This document shows positions 11,803-24,856 of a stretch of DNA of 64,000 nucleotides, in pieces. The DNA lies in assembly GCA_012861695.1 (NCBI GenBank), contig JAAOOA010000177.1:248001-312000 (forward strand), in the 5' to 3' direction. The DNA comes from Trematomus loennbergii (Eukaryota; Chordata; Actinopteri; Perciformes; Nototheniidae). Position 1 is the stretch's first letter, and the number at the start of each line of letters is the position of its first letter. The notes beneath the pieces are model-generated. The model had not been told where the DNA came from, searched no databases, and saw nothing but the letters and a program-made list of their open reading frames with translations. Position numbers and translations under genes: made by a program.

Positions 11803-12828
11803 CAGGGGCGTTGCCTGGACCTGAAAACATTCGGGGCTTAGCCCACAGTGGCGGCGGCACTACAGTGGCATTTTTTACTGCAACACTCCCCACACGCACA
11901 CACACACAGTACACCCGCGACTGTTACAATGAAGGCTCGATAATCAGCTCACGGCATATAGGCAGGGGTAAAGTGGTATTTTTTATGAGTGGGGGCTCAC
12001 CTCCTCTAGGGGGGTCCGGGGGGATGCTCCCCGGGAAGATTTTTTTTAAATATTGAAGTTAAATGCATCAATCTGGTGCACTTTGAGAGCAAAATGAAGA
12101 GATCTATGGATACCTCTCTCAACACCGATATGAAGCAGAACTGTAAACAGATGTTCTTTTTCTTTATGGATATTTTACTAATCACTCCCTTTTTAAACTC
12201 TATTCTTGTTTTACTGCCATATAGTATTCATAACTGTTTTTCCTTTATTCTCTTTTTTTTAATAACTATAATGATCATATGAAGGTGTGCCGCGGAAATA
12301 ATCTTTTGAATAATTTGTGACCAAACCGTTTGAGACCCACTGAGATAACTTAGACTAAAGTGAACTATCTAAACACTCAGAGAGTCCTTTAGCTCACCTG
12401 AGTCTCTCAGTCTGAGAGGAGAGGACTCTCCTCCAGCTTCTTGTGGAACAAACAGCTCCTTATGTCCGTTAGTGCAGCTAGCTAACCAGATGCTAACAAC
12501 ACGGTCCATGCTGGCACCTCCCTCCCTCCCCTCTCCCCCTCTCTCTCTCTCTATCACACTAAATGCGCTATTGCCACACACACACACAGAGCCGAGCTTG
12601 AATGACACAAGCACACGTTTTTTCCATGCAACTCTCTGATGGTCTGGTGTCATGCCTCTGTTGCATTCACTGAACACGGGAAATTACAGTGCTGCCGTCC
12701 TCTCGTGTCATGATGAGGTTCACGTAAAGCACGGTTAATGTATTATATTATTGAGGAGAATTGTCCGGGGCTACAGAAAAAAACATTCGGGCTAAAGCCC
12801 CGGATGCCCAGGCCAGGCGACGCCACTG
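11803..12828 (+). mobile_element. hAT-type nonautonomous element with perfect 8-bp target duplication
   Basis: The ends are caggggcgttgcctgg and, inverted at the right, cagtggcgtcgcctgg. The flanks are exact 8-bp repeats gtactgac at 11795-11802 and 12829-12836. It contains a G-rich segment 'ggggggtccggggggatgct' and no transposase frame. The 8-bp duplication and CAG-type ends are the hAT signature. Confidence 0.9.
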
Positions 12829-12936
12829 GTACTGACATTTGTGAAGTCCCGGAGCCGCGTTCTGGTGCTCTCCGGCAGAACTGCACCCCTGTCAGACGAG
12901 ACATATACCACGTGATGACACGTTAGGCTCGTGTTG

Positions 12937-13111
12937 TGTTCAAGGACCCTGACCTTGGCCAGGAAAAACAGGCACTCGCTTGTTTAATTCTTTGCGGTCT
13001 AGATTTCTTTAATTTTTTTCTTTTTTGCGTGTTTATAAATTACCTCGAGGGCCGTACCAAATGGTCGCGCGGCCCGTATACGGCCCGGAGGCCGGAGGTT
13101 CCCCAACCCTG
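12937..13111 (-). mobile_element. hAT terminal remnant
   Basis: The right end, read in reverse, begins cagggttggggaacctccgg, a terminus typical of Charlie-like hAT elements. It is followed inward by cggcccgtatacggcccg-like sequence. The other end was not found. Confidence 0.6.
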
Positions 13112-13897
13112 CTGTAGGTTGTCGCAGAATAAATAAAAAATGACATTGTTGTTTGCTGGTGGAGACAGTTTTGTATTCTCTGGAGGAGAATCTGTGAATG
13201 TTAAACGCTGATAATGGTGTGATTTTTTTCCATTCCTTGTGTTAAGTTCAGTGCCACTCTGCAGTACATTCATTCAGGGAACAGACAGCAGGAAGGTTTG
13301 TATTCATACTGTAGCAGCTGATTTGAATACAGGATGTGTGTTCCTGTGATTCTGCTATAAGGTCATCCTAATGAATGTTCAGCACACATCTGCTCTCACC
13401 TCTCTCTGAATACATTTTGAAAATATCACAAATGTGCTTGCTCTGGAATATTTTATTTTGACTCACTGAACATAGCAAAGGATTTTTCTTTCCCAGTCGT
13501 TCTGGATTTAGATATGGATTAATTGCCTTTGCGTTCTTTTTTAAACTGTTTTTAATCCCAGATTTAATCCTGGGGTTAGAATTTCTCCTGGCTTCAGATC
13601 ATGCGTTGCTCAAAGACACTTGGCAGGCATGATGCGGGGTACAGAGTGCATCTCCTCCACATTGACTTTTCTGTCCAAAATGTCCCAGCTAGGTGGTGAT
13701 TCACACTGCGACCTTGGTGTTATAAGCTTTCTGTATCCTGAGGCGAGCGGGGCCCAGAATAAACCGACGCTGACACATGTTCCATCCTCAGAGGATTAAA
13801 AGACAATTACCAGGCTGGAGTCATCAGTGTTGACACAGACAGGGGACAGACTGCAGTCTCACCTGAGAGACCAGGAATTAGGAAGAAGGAACAGTCA

Positions 13898-13930
13898 GTG
13901 TGTGTGTGTGTGTGGTGTGTGTGTGGTGTG

Positions 13931-13974
<44 letters not shown>

Positions 13975-13983
13975 TGTGTGTGT
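13898..13983. repeat. (TG)n / (CGTG)n microsatellite
   Basis: TG repeats interrupted by GG, then a run of tgcg units, then TG again. A compound dinucleotide/tetranucleotide tract. Confidence 0.97.
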
Positions 13984-15375
13984 TTCCAGAAAGCACAACG
14001 GGATCATCAGTGGTTCGAAACATATATTTTTTAGAGGTGTTCAGATTAACGCGTAAATATCAACACTAAACTGTAACTATATATATTTTTGAAGATTGAT
14101 GTCACTGCCAATAACATATAAACACAGGGTGAACAGAGTTAGTCAAACAAATGATAAAATATAACGACAAAAAAAACATGGGGCTGTACAGAAGGAGTAA
14201 CAAGTCTGAGCCATTGCAGCATATTTTCAAAAACCAAACCAAACCAAATCAACTTAAGCTTTTTATCTGTGAATTAAATAACTAACCATTGTAACCGTTT
14301 GATGCCAGACCATTTTTCACTAAACCTAGCTAGGAAGTAGCTGTTTTGTTTTTGTTTTATTTCAATTTAGAGCGTTAATTAGGATCAGATCTGACCTACT
14401 TTAAGGACTATCATTGAGATTCTGAGTGAAGTCTCTGTGTGAATGTGGGTTTCTTTCCCTTACTGACTTCCAAAATATTTTTTCAAAATGTAACATTGCT
14501 TCAGGCAACTTTCTCCAACAACATCAGCTTTCATTGAGACACCATAAATTCACCCTGGCTGCTCAATTGAAATTCTGAGGCCGGGTGTATTCTAGCTTCA
14601 CAGTGAACAACATAATTGTCTCCTGAAGAGAACAAGAACGAAAGGAACAATTACAAAATAACAAATGTCCAGAGAGAAGTGCGCTCTCTGACGCAACTCC
14701 TTCCTTTCTGGAGTATTCTTTGATACAAAGCATACACAGCTTGGTAAACAAGAGCTTTCTTTGTGCAGTTTACTGTCGGCCTTGTTGAGCTTTTCAAACA
14801 GTTCCCTCATGATGTAGTGAAGAGCCACCGATGCAGAACGTCTCTCGGTGCAGACAGAGATTTGTACAGATGCAAATTAACTCGCCTGTTTAATTCCATT
14901 TACCATTGGCACAGATTTCCCATTGATCCAGAGGTTATTTTGAGTTTATTCCATGAATATTGCACTCATTAATATTGACTTGGTTGCCCGTGCCAGGCCT
15001 TTACTCAGTTCATCAGCTCAGCCTCATGAAGTGCACCAGTGTTTCTGGCAAACACAGTTTTCTGCACTTCAGGACTTATAGTAAGCACTGAGAGCAGCCG
15101 GGGATCGATTTCACTCCCCGGATAGATAATCAAAGGCTCATCTCAAAGGGCAGTGGTATTGATAGCACTCTACGATAGATAGACCCCCACATTCATCTAC
15201 TGTACTGATCGTGGATATTGAGAGCAAGTTATCGTACAGTAAGAGCTGTGGGGAGCATTCCAGCTCTAATCTGTTGTACCAATTTGGTCACAGCATTTTG
15301 TGAGAGTAGCATATTATTCATGGAATATTTTTTATTATTTTTATCCTTCCAGATCTTAGTTTTGACATGTTTTAA

Positions 15376-15753
15376 CCTGTTAAGCCCGAGAGAACCCGGT
15401 ACCGGGGCACTGCCGCAACATCTTGCAGGAAACAGTGTCTGAGGGCATGTTCATTTAACCTGTTAAGGCCTGAGCCTGTTTTTCAGGTCTAGATAAATAA
15501 TAAGGTTTTGTGAGTGATTTTCGGTGCAGTAAGGTGTTAGCATTTTTCGCTCGTTGCTAATTCAGAGGCTCAGTGTTAGCATTGTGGGTTTTCTTTTAAA
15601 AAAAAAAAAAAAAAGATCAGTTAGATGAGTTTCTTCGCGTTACATGGATATAAAACATTCATAGTTTTATAAAAAGGACCTTGCCCTCAGACACTGTTTC
15701 CTGCAAGATGTTGTGGCAGTGCCCCGGTACCGGGGTCTCTCGGGCTTAACAGG
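15376..15753. mobile_element. TTAA-flanked miniature element with 72-bp terminal inverted repeats
   Basis: Arms 15372-15447 and 15682-15757 (including TTAA on each side) are reverse complements with two mismatches in 76. Each arm starts cctgttaagcccgagaga next to TTAA and holds the palindrome ccggtaccgg. TTAA flanks with CCTGTTAAG ends fit a piggyBac-like element. It overlaps rather than nests within the element at 15459-16734. Confidence 0.75.
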
Positions 15754-16734
15754 TTAATAAACTATGAATGTTTTATATCCATGTAACGGGAAGAAACTCA
15801 TCTAACTGATCTTTTTTTTTTTTTTTTAAAGAAAACCCACAATGCTAACACTGAGCCTCTGAATTAGCAACGCTCCTTACCCTCATTATCACTGAATTAT
15901 CCGAATTTGCGACATTATAAACAAAAACAGACATCAAAACAGGTGACGCTAGGTAGCTAAAAATGCTAACAAGCTTACCTTGGCTCTGTAGTCTCTCCAA
16001 AGTGGTCTTCAATGGCATTAAAACGATAAAAACGCTGCTGACGTTAATCCATAGGTTAATCCAATGTGTCTGTGTCCCTTTGAAATGATTTCTGATAAAC
16101 CATGAGCAATAAAACGGATAATCCATGATATTCCGTTTCTAGATGTCAGAGCTAGAATGTAGCTTCACTCTAATGCAAAATGACATGCGCAAGGCCCCCA
16201 CCTTTTTATTTCACAATGAGTGTGTGTGGGGGAATCCCCCTTCGATTATATTGGCTCTAACGGTCAGAAAGAGGTGTCAATCATCAAAATCAACCAAGGG
16301 GGGCCAGAGATATGGAAAATCCACCCAAATGACCCCAGAAGTGGTTTCTTTTTGCTAAATCTCTCTAAAAAGGTCAAATGTCACTTGTTTTGCATCAATC
16401 TTGATACAGGGTACTTATTATATGTTGTACTTTGAATTCCTAAAGCTTTTAGTCTACCTTACCATCATCCAAGGGTAGTTTTCACTATAAGTAAAAAAAA
16501 TGTTTGGACGGACACTATAATTTACAGTTTTTCACTATGTAAAATCTGAATTTTCTTTAAAATAAAAAACATCTATATTGTTCTGACTTTTCTACATCCA
16601 ACTCACAGGTTTATCATTACTTTGAGAAAAAAGATGATTAATTTAACCCTTTTAGAAGGGAAGATATGGTCATTTGTTCTGGGAATGTCATTTTCGAGCC
16701 TGAGACCTGAAAAACAGGCTCAGGGCTAAACAGG
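15459..16734. mobile_element. TTAA-flanked nonautonomous element, 1.28 kb
   Basis: Begins cctgttaaggcctgagcctg after TTAA at 15455-15458 and ends with the inverse (caggctcagggctaaacagg) before TTAA at 16735-16738. Inside, 15552-15668 and 15755-15871 form a second inverted repeat of about 117 bp that includes an A/T homopolymer. A solo end of the same family recurs at 17971-18022. No transposase frame. piggyBac-like by target site; not confirmed. Confidence 0.7.
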
Positions 16735-17361
16735 TTAAACAGAGACTTTAGTTAATAAAAGTTAGTCAAACATATATGATTATGATAACGGAATATAATA
16801 TTACAGACACCCACTGTGGTACAATAAACGTTAATTACTAATATTGACATTTATATTTAAAAGCTGTGGAAAACATGGGCCAAGGAGGAAGCCAAAATAT
16901 GTTTTCGAGTAGATACAAAAACATTTTTTAATTTACTTTGCTATTTAAGGCATGGCCTTGGCAAATGTAAGGGTATTAGTTATTATGTGTTGTTATCAGA
17001 TGAATATTTGTCACATTGTTCAAACAACACACATGTGAGAAATGACGCCCATTCTACCCGAGCTGTTTACCGGTGCGGGGCTGTGATGGTTTGATAAAAG
17101 AAAAGTCTGGATAATGAGTGAATAAAGAACGAGCCATGTTACAAAGAGTGTATGACTGTGACATTAGTGGGATTTTAAATGACACATCAGAAAGATTTAT
17201 TTGCACTATATTTACATCATCAATATCTCACACATTCCATCATCTGAGTTTATAGTCCTGTAACTTCAGTAAAAACGGTCTGCACTGACATGTTATTAGC
17301 ATCAAGATGTGTGTTTCCATTTCTCTACACACTGATATTCTGATTCTGATCCTGATAGTCC

Positions 17362-17558
17362 CTGGCGAACCGTCTATATCACAACTGGACCTTCTGTAGA
17401 CACACACAAAAAAGCTGGGCGGGGGGCCACAGCTTTTTTCTAACACAAAACCACTCAAATGCGTAGTGCATGGACCGAGAAAGACAAACAAATCAACGTA
17501 ACACTGTAATATTACAGATCAACAACACAGATACGATTCTCATTTATTCATTTTGAAT
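17362..17558 (+). mobile_element. Truncated copy of the ctggcgaaccgtc element
   Basis: Starts ctggcgaaccgtctatatca, then gtagacacacac and cgtagtgcatggaccgagaa, all shared with 42722-44028. Its right part is cut off where a LINE tail begins at 17562. Confidence 0.75.
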
Positions 17559-17561
17559 GGC

Positions 17562-17970
17562 AGGCGTTACCGCAGCATCCGGACTAAAACCACCAGATTC
17601 AGAGACAGTTTCATCCCACAGGCAATAAGACTGTTAAACACCTGAACTGTTGTAACAACATCCATAACATTCATCTGCTACTTAGTAATTATTTATCTAA
17701 TATATCATTCCAATAGCTTGCATATAGACTCTTATTTCACTATTTCACTTGTTTTAAACTATTTTTCTTTTTGTATTTACTTTTTAATATTTACTTGCAC
17801 AATATTTTTCTGTTTATCTGTGTTATTGTGTTGCACTGTTGGAGAAGCCTGTGACCTAAGATCTTCATCGACATAACTACTCTGTAGCTATGTTCGTATG
17901 ACAAATAAAGAACCTTGAACCCTTGAACCCTTGAACCCTTGAACCCTTGAACCCTTGAACCCTTGAACCT
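17562..17970 (+). mobile_element. LINE 3' end (reverse-transcriptase C-terminus plus tail)
   Basis: The first bases translate to GRRYRSIRTKTTRFRDSF and continue to IRLLNT followed by a stop. This is the C-terminal signature of fish non-LTR retrotransposon ORF2. A 3' untranslated region follows, then about eight copies of an 8-bp tail unit (cccttgaa) at 17908-17970. The copy is 5'-truncated, as LINE insertions usually are. The clade (L2/Rex1-like) is from memory. Confidence 0.85.
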
Positions 17971-18022
17971 TGAATGTCATTTTCGAGCCTGAGACCTGGA
18001 AAACAGGCTCGGGGCTTAACAG
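17971..18022 (-). mobile_element. Solo end of the cctgttaagcc family
   Basis: The sequence tgtcattttcgagcctgaga through ggggcttaacagg repeats the right end of the element at 16734, followed by ttaa. It directly abuts the LINE tail, so the LINE probably inserted into a copy of that element. Confidence 0.7.
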
Positions 18023-18479
18023 GTTAAGATATATTTCCTTCTCCGAGCGCTTTAGAAGTAGGTTCAGCCGGGCCAGAACTCCCAATTGTAAACTGAGGTA
18101 AAACATGAATTATTCTTTCTACATTTTGGAAGGCACTGATAAATAATGATGATAACTAGATGAGAAAATGCCCATGAGGCCATTTTTGAAGGCGATGAAG
18201 AGAGATTTATGTTGTTGGTTAGTTTATAGAATCCATTTTCAATATTCCACCCAGGTCAGGTCCACTCAGAGTTAACCAGCCCCCCACCTCTCCTTCCCCA
18301 CTAATGCCCTCTCAACTAGCAATTTTATAGCTGAGTGACCGCTGATTCCTCCAATGTCACTCTATAGGTATAAAGACACAGCAGCACTTTAACCTCACAC
18401 AGAGAGACAATTTCCTGTCAGCACCGACACATTCAGCTGCTGATGTCAGGTTCAGCTTTAAATTTGTATTTCTACCGAT

Positions 18480-18899
18480 AAATGAGATCTGTTTTGGAAT
18501 TGAGAGGAAATGGCTACAATCCTATCCACAGCCTGGAGTACAATTTGCCCAGGAAAGTAGTCAACTGTGTCTAATTGCCTTCAAATTAGAGATTTGACTG
18601 TGGGGTAAAGACAATGGCTCTCACACCCGCCATGCAAATGATGTTATATTGCATTTGTGTGCATTGGAAAATCAAAGTAAGGCTGATTATTGGAATTATC
18701 TTTATCGGCCTCACATACTGTAGGTGATTTGCGCTTAAATGGATCCTCAATTCAGATGTCATTCAGATAAATACGTCCCATTAAATCCAGTCCCGGCCTG
18801 TGTTAGTGTAATGAAATCAGGCGTTGCTCCCTTTATATGCATCAGTGACTTCAATGAGGCTAGCAATAGAATTAGCAAACATTAATACAACAGAGAATA
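18480..18899. other. Single-copy intronic block, possible regulatory element
   Basis: Not part of any repeat I recognise. It contains several homeodomain-type TAAT/ATTA cores and an octamer-like atgcaaat near 18632. It has no coding frame. A conserved noncoding element is plausible in a neural gene intron, but conservation cannot be judged from one sequence. Confidence 0.25.
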
Positions 18900-19726
18900 T
18901 TAAAATGTCTTTCACCCAAATTCAAACAAACAAATGACTGTGCCCAATTATTGCTTAATGAATTCAAAAGTTCCCAAACACTATATACATATCCTTACAT
19001 ATTATATTATTGCATGCAATGTTACTGTTAGTGATGAATACAAGTGAAGGCATTTAGTTCAGAACATATTTTTAAAACCATTGTTCCTAAATCTTTTTCT
19101 CTACAGCTGGGGATGGCAGATATTGTAGAAGTCACTTTCCATTATGTACATTTTTTTTATTGATTCAGTCTACAGATGCCTAAACAGCCTGTGTATAGAT
19201 GCAACATCACAAGAGATATTGTATCTATGTATAGAACATGTAAAGTCCTGTCAGCCACGCTTCATGTGATACAGCAAGGTGTGTAGGGTGTGATGTGAGG
19301 CACAGCAGCTACCACAGTTATTTTTAATCAGGTTAAAGTGAAATGCAATTAGTTTATTGGCATAGACATGTTCTATATAGCATATACACAGTGCTATACC
19401 TTAGTGCTCAATGATGAATTATGTGTTAATGCTGGAGACGGTCATTTATAACTAACACAGCAATGTCACAACAAATTGAAGCAAGCGAAGCAGCTACTGT
19501 TACTTACATTGGCTGTGAAGGAACTTTTATTTAATATATCTGCAATTCACCAAACTTAATTCCTAAGTAAGCTAAAAAAACATTATACATTTTAGCTCTT
19601 TTTCTTTTCATAATATATCACAATATGAAGGTAATGTCATCTGATTACTTTTTTATACTTTTGGAGTACCTCAATATTAATGCAATGCAATCAATCCAAG
19701 AGAAAATAAACATCAGTAAGAGGTTA

Positions 19727-20298
19727 CGGTGCGTCTACACAGCAGCGTTAAAAAAATCTTGAAACGCTTCTGCCCATTCACTTTGAATGGGGTGACGTCA
19801 CTTTCCCTCACTTTTCGCCGAAATGCATTGTGGGCAGGCGAGCGGAGATTTTCAGGATTTTCAGGATTCAAAGTTGAACAATGTTCAACTTTTGAGGCTG
19901 AGGTGGAAGCGGCAGCCAATCAAATCCCATGTACGCAAATCTGGCAGTTCAAGCTCTAGCCAATCAAACGGCGTGTATGCTGGGAGAGACAGACCGCAGG
20001 TCATTTCCTCATATTCCAAAAAATGGAGGAGAAATTAGCGGTAGCGAATCAATCACCCGGTGCTTTATGACCAGACCTACCGGGATATAAACCGGAGGAG
20101 CCAGGCATGGAGGGAGGTGGCAGAGACAGTGGTATGTTTTCGCCTGTTTTGGGGAGTTTATATCCAGTTTACTTCGGGCTTTTTTGCTTCGTATGTCGCG
20201 GGCGGGAGATTCATGTGATTGGTTTTCGCAAAAAAATCCCCAAGCTTCAGATACGCCCACCTCCAAGATTTTTGTAACGCTGCTGTGTAGACGTACCG
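19727..20298. mobile_element. Harbinger-type miniature element with TTA target duplication
   Basis: Terminal inverted repeats of 23 bp, cggtgcgtctacacagcagc at the left and cggtacgtctacacagcagc inverted at the right, differ at one base. TTA lies at 19724-19726 and 20299-20301. Three-base TWA duplications are characteristic of PIF/Harbinger. The body is 572 bp with no transposase frame. Confidence 0.88.
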
Positions 20299-20379
20299 TT
20301 ATATCTCACACAGGCTCCGCCCTCTACTGGACTCTATGGGTACTACTCTCTATCATGTCGTGCGTGCATTCACCTACTG

Positions 20380-20700
20380 AGTTACGTAAACGTAGCCGGC
20401 CAATCGGGGCGAGCCTACCTGAATGTGCGCGCAGACCCACAGTATATAAGGCGGCTACGCCCTCCGACTGTCATCCTTTTTCTCAGTGAGCAGACAACTG
20501 AAGAAGTAAAGCTAAACGTTAGAAGAATCCTATTGCATTAATCCGTTACTCCCAAACCTGGCTGAGAGTGAACATGAGGATAAAGAGTGAGAGTTCCTCA
20601 CCCTGCGGTGGGAGCGGGCTTCAGATCCTGTTTACTGCAGTCAGGGATGGCTGCCTCACACTGAAGGCTGGGCGTGAGCCTCTTTAGTGAGCATACCTTT
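20380..20700 (+). promoter_or_regulatory. TATA-containing promoter-like block, possibly a retroelement leader
   Basis: A CpG-rich patch with ccaatcgg near 20400 and tatataagg near 20443-20451, then gactgtcatccttttt about 25-30 bp downstream where initiation would be expected. A short frame at about 20574-20687 reads MRIKSESSSPCGGSG and stops after 37 codons. The layout resembles the leader and gag start of a DIRS-like retroelement, but I could not follow a longer frame. An alternative is a genuine alternative promoter in dpp10 intron 1. Confidence 0.35.
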
Positions 20701-22515
20701 CCCGTCTGACTATTGACGAGAATCAAAGACTTTCTCCAGCTCGGTAAGAAAATCAATGGTGAGTTTGACTTCCTGTGCTGAATATACGGGCCTCACTCAA
20801 CACTTTGACAATCTCACCCCTGTCTCTGTGACTCAGGGTTTGTTTGAAGGTCGGTTCTACTTCCCCTGCTTTTCTCTTCACTCGTTTGTTGTCTATTATT
20901 TAATTCAGTTTGTGCTATTTAAGGCATTGGCTGGACACGGCTGACTCATGGCTGAGGAGCATTTGTTTAATATGCAAAGTTACCTCTTCACATAACTTTT
21001 AAATAAGCTTGGGACTGCTACATATCCCAGAGGAAAGCAACAGTTTATCTTATAAAACAAAGATTCAAACATACATTTTAACCTTCATTTTCTTTCTTTT
21101 AGCTTGAACAGAGAAGCAAAGGTGTTTTAGGGTGTTGCATTTCCAATGACAAGAGGGGATGGACACTAGCAGACCTTTTAAACTACAATAACAACAGTTG
21201 TCTTTAAGCTTCAGCCCATATGTCTTACATTACCAATGTACTACTTTCATCAATCATACATATTGTGTTTTACATTTGATTGCTTCAAGGCCTTGTGATA
21301 TGCTCCACATTTGAACAATCACCACTTTCATTACATTTTAAGTGGTTTATTCAACTCTGTTACACCTATGGTGTTCCTAGTAAAAAATGAGCTAAGGTAG
21401 GAAATGAATGGGTAACCCTAGATTATGTTCATCTATCAGAGAGTACACACAAACAAAACCAAACCATGTTAATTCATTTAATTTCAGAGTATATTCTTTA
21501 CTGCAATTATTCATGTAAAGCAGCAGTCTGAGACATTGTTTATAGCTCAAAAGGAGAGAAATCAAATGTAATGATGGTTAATGTTTTTTGTGTTAATGTA
21601 AGAGTAGTTTAAACAGATCCTGAGGTGACAGGAGGGGTTACATTTGTCTCTGTTTCTTCTATTAATGCCACTTTTCCATCAGTAATATATTAAATATAAG
21701 GAGCAAATGCATTTTTAAGCACTGTCCCTGGTTCTCCAGTGACTCATGCTGTGATTTGTAATGTTTTTGTGTTGCTAAACCCAGCAGTCAATAATATACA
21801 GTCCACCATTGCAGTGCACTGTGAGTCAACAACCTTGCATATCTGAAACCAATACGTTAGGGACAGAGACTAATTGAGCATTATCTCACACGGACCAAAG
21901 GCCAATGGCAGCATCCTTCAGGGCAAAGCTGCTAATGCTAAATACAATAGGATGACAACACATAGCTAAGCTCGCCGTTTCCTATTAGCCACTGGATCAA
22001 TTTGAGATGTTAAGCCTCAAGACCCCAGCATGGCTCTGGCTGTGGCTGTCAATGATTCACGATGCACTGAGAAATGGTATTTCATGGGTAAACAAAAATA
22101 AGCCACTACAGATGGCATTATTTTTCTGCCATTCCGACCTGCTGTCATTGTTAAAACGGCTCGGCTTCTGCTGGAATGCTGCTTGTCATTTGTCACACTC
22201 TCTCCAAGGTCAGGGTCCAGGCTGGGTAGCTCAACTCTATAAATAGCCTGACTGCTCTGACAGGAAGCTTGGTGCCGGTGCTGGAAGATTCCTGCATCAA
22301 GACTTTGTACAGTGATCCGGTGAGGAACAGGCTTATTAGCAGGGGCTCGATGGAGATGGCAGGGGTCTTAATCAAACATCCAAAGGCAGCATTAGCATTC
22401 TAATTGTACATAGAGTCTTATCATGCTCCCTCTCTCCCTCTGTGGGAATTAGATGCCAGCAACGAGTACAATGAGTTAATGGATGTGATAATGCAAGACA
22501 AAGGGACATAGAACC

Positions 22516-22690
22516 ATGGTGTAAAGTGCATTTACTCAAGTACATTACTTAAGTACAATTTTCAGATACTTGTACTTTACTTGAGTATTTATATTTGTTG
22601 GTACTTTGTTATTCTACTCCACTGCAATTCAGAAAAACATTGTGCACATTTATTTCACTATATTTAGTGCTCTTTTAGTGCTACGTTCCT
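22516..22690 (-). mobile_element. Fragment of the cagaggtgg hAT family
   Basis: Contains ttactcaagtacattactta and cttgtactttacttgagta, matching the inverted end of the element at 3368-3869. The far end is missing. Confidence 0.7.
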
Positions 22691-24678
22691 AAGTGAGTAC
22701 TCTCATTAATAAATGTTTTCCTGATTTTAAAACAGACACCTTCTGTTGTTGCGGTTCAGCCTTTCTAAGCTGTGCTGATGAATATTGCAAATGTGTTTAC
22801 ATGGTGAATTATTCATTATACCAAATGATATTCTATATAATGATTTTTCGGGAGAAATCAAGCAATTCTATGTATAATAGGGCATTCAATACCCCGACGT
22901 AGAAGGACGGCAATGATCATTTAATTATCACATGTACCTGACAATTGGCTCCTTAGACCCTAATGCCTCTTAAAGCCTAACCTGCAAGACAGTTTTAAAA
23001 ACAAAGCAAAAATAAATATTTGTATATCGTGTAAATGGACAAACTACCGTTATAGTGCACAATATCACAGACATTCTAAAAGCAGTTTAAGAAACAGAGT
23101 GCAGTCTTAATAACAGCAACACAGTGCAATGCCAAATGCTGACTGATCTAAACAATCACGCCAACGCATTATAAGTAAATATTCAGTATACTATAAGTTC
23201 CATTTTCATTTGGTGCAAACCAGCAGGAGTCCTCTGCTGCACTTTCTCTCCGCTCTCGTTAAAGGCTGCCTATAATGATGGGAGTTGTTTTCTTTCCGTT
23301 TTGAAGGCTATTCTTGCTATTTCAAAGACAGATGATGTGATTATAGAGAATGGCCTCCGATAGCACACAGCTCAGCCATATGATAGCCAGCGGACTGCTT
23401 TGCAGCAATCAGAGGAGTTTTTTTTCATCTTGTGCTTTGAACAACGAATGCTTTCCAGACATCGATTGTAGAAACTGTTGCGGAATAATCTCACCACAAC
23501 TGACAATTTGTCAACTGAAATTGTAGGCAAATAACATGATTTGAATCGTGCAATTAATGCTAAGCTCCTGTGAGCCACTTCACTGATTTTACACAGAAAG
23601 GCCGTTTTACTATGGCAATACCACGGAGTGTGTGAGTGTCCTCTGAGTAACCCTGATGCTGCTATCATCCCTCAGATATACGCCTCAATACTTCCCTTAC
23701 AACAAATGCATCCCTATATTTTCTGTGGTCTACTTGACCTGTTGAATAATTGATTGTATTGACTGAGTATGATGGCATGTGTTCCACAGAGTCAGGTAGA
23801 ATTACACTCAGTCGGTTTAATTAAAGCTTCCAATCGTTGTCTGGGCTGAATAAATAAATGATGATGAGCGATGTGTTTTGTAAGTAATATGGTCTGTGTT
23901 TACATTAGCAAGCATCGCTAACACTCAGAGCTAACCTGTACTGGAGAGAGTATGTATAAAACACCAGGAAATAAAAAAGGAACTCACCTTTTGGTAAACC
24001 CACGAGAGAAAAAGCATTTGTGCTCCATACTGTTTCAGAAATAATGCTTGAAGTGGTTTTAAACATATTATGCCGTTTAATCACAGCAGAATTTAGCTGA
24101 GTATCTGCCGGTAGAATTATCCCGCATGAGCAGGCATAAGCTCCCTCTCACTTTTTTTTCATTTTCACATTTTTTTTTTAAGCTTTAGACCCATAATCAG
24201 CACTTCTCTAACAGGGCTGAAATAGAGGGGTATGAGGCATGGCTACAATGGGTGATCTGTTTGGTATTTTGAGCAAACACTTCATAGACATGTTTTTTAT
24301 ATATCTGAGACCTACAAATAGTACCTACAGTAGGAGACCTTTAAGGAGGAAGTGCAGCAGTAACTAGAGAATGCAATTCCTGAAGAAATTGCTAGAGGGA
24401 ATGCTTTATGCTGAAATATAATGTGTAAGAAGTAAGTGAAGAATTTAGATTGAAATGATACATGAACACTGGGTGCTTGAATGTGTGACGAGAGAAGAAA
24501 AGAGAGTAAAAAGGCTTGGAAAAGCAGCAGAATATTTGAACTGCAAACCTTTTAACTAACTTGATGGTGAATGATCTGTCGCCATGCCAACGGCATTTGA
24601 AGAAATCTCAAAACTGTCCCGTAGATGTCTTCACAGCTGGACTGTTAGCACACATGTGAAGTTTGAGTACTTTTTGAA

Positions 24679-24704
24679 CAGAGAGAGAGAGAGATTGTGA
24701 GAGG

Positions 24705-24798
<94 letters not shown>

Positions 24799-24856
24799 TG
24801 TGTGTGTGAGAGAGTATGTGTCTGTCTGTCTGTCTGAGAGAGAGAGTGTGTGTGAG
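24679..24856. repeat. Compound (GA)n(GT)n(CTGT)n microsatellite
   Basis: A GA run, about 100 bp of GT with one GG interruption near 24790, a short tctg run, then GA and GT again. Confidence 0.97.
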
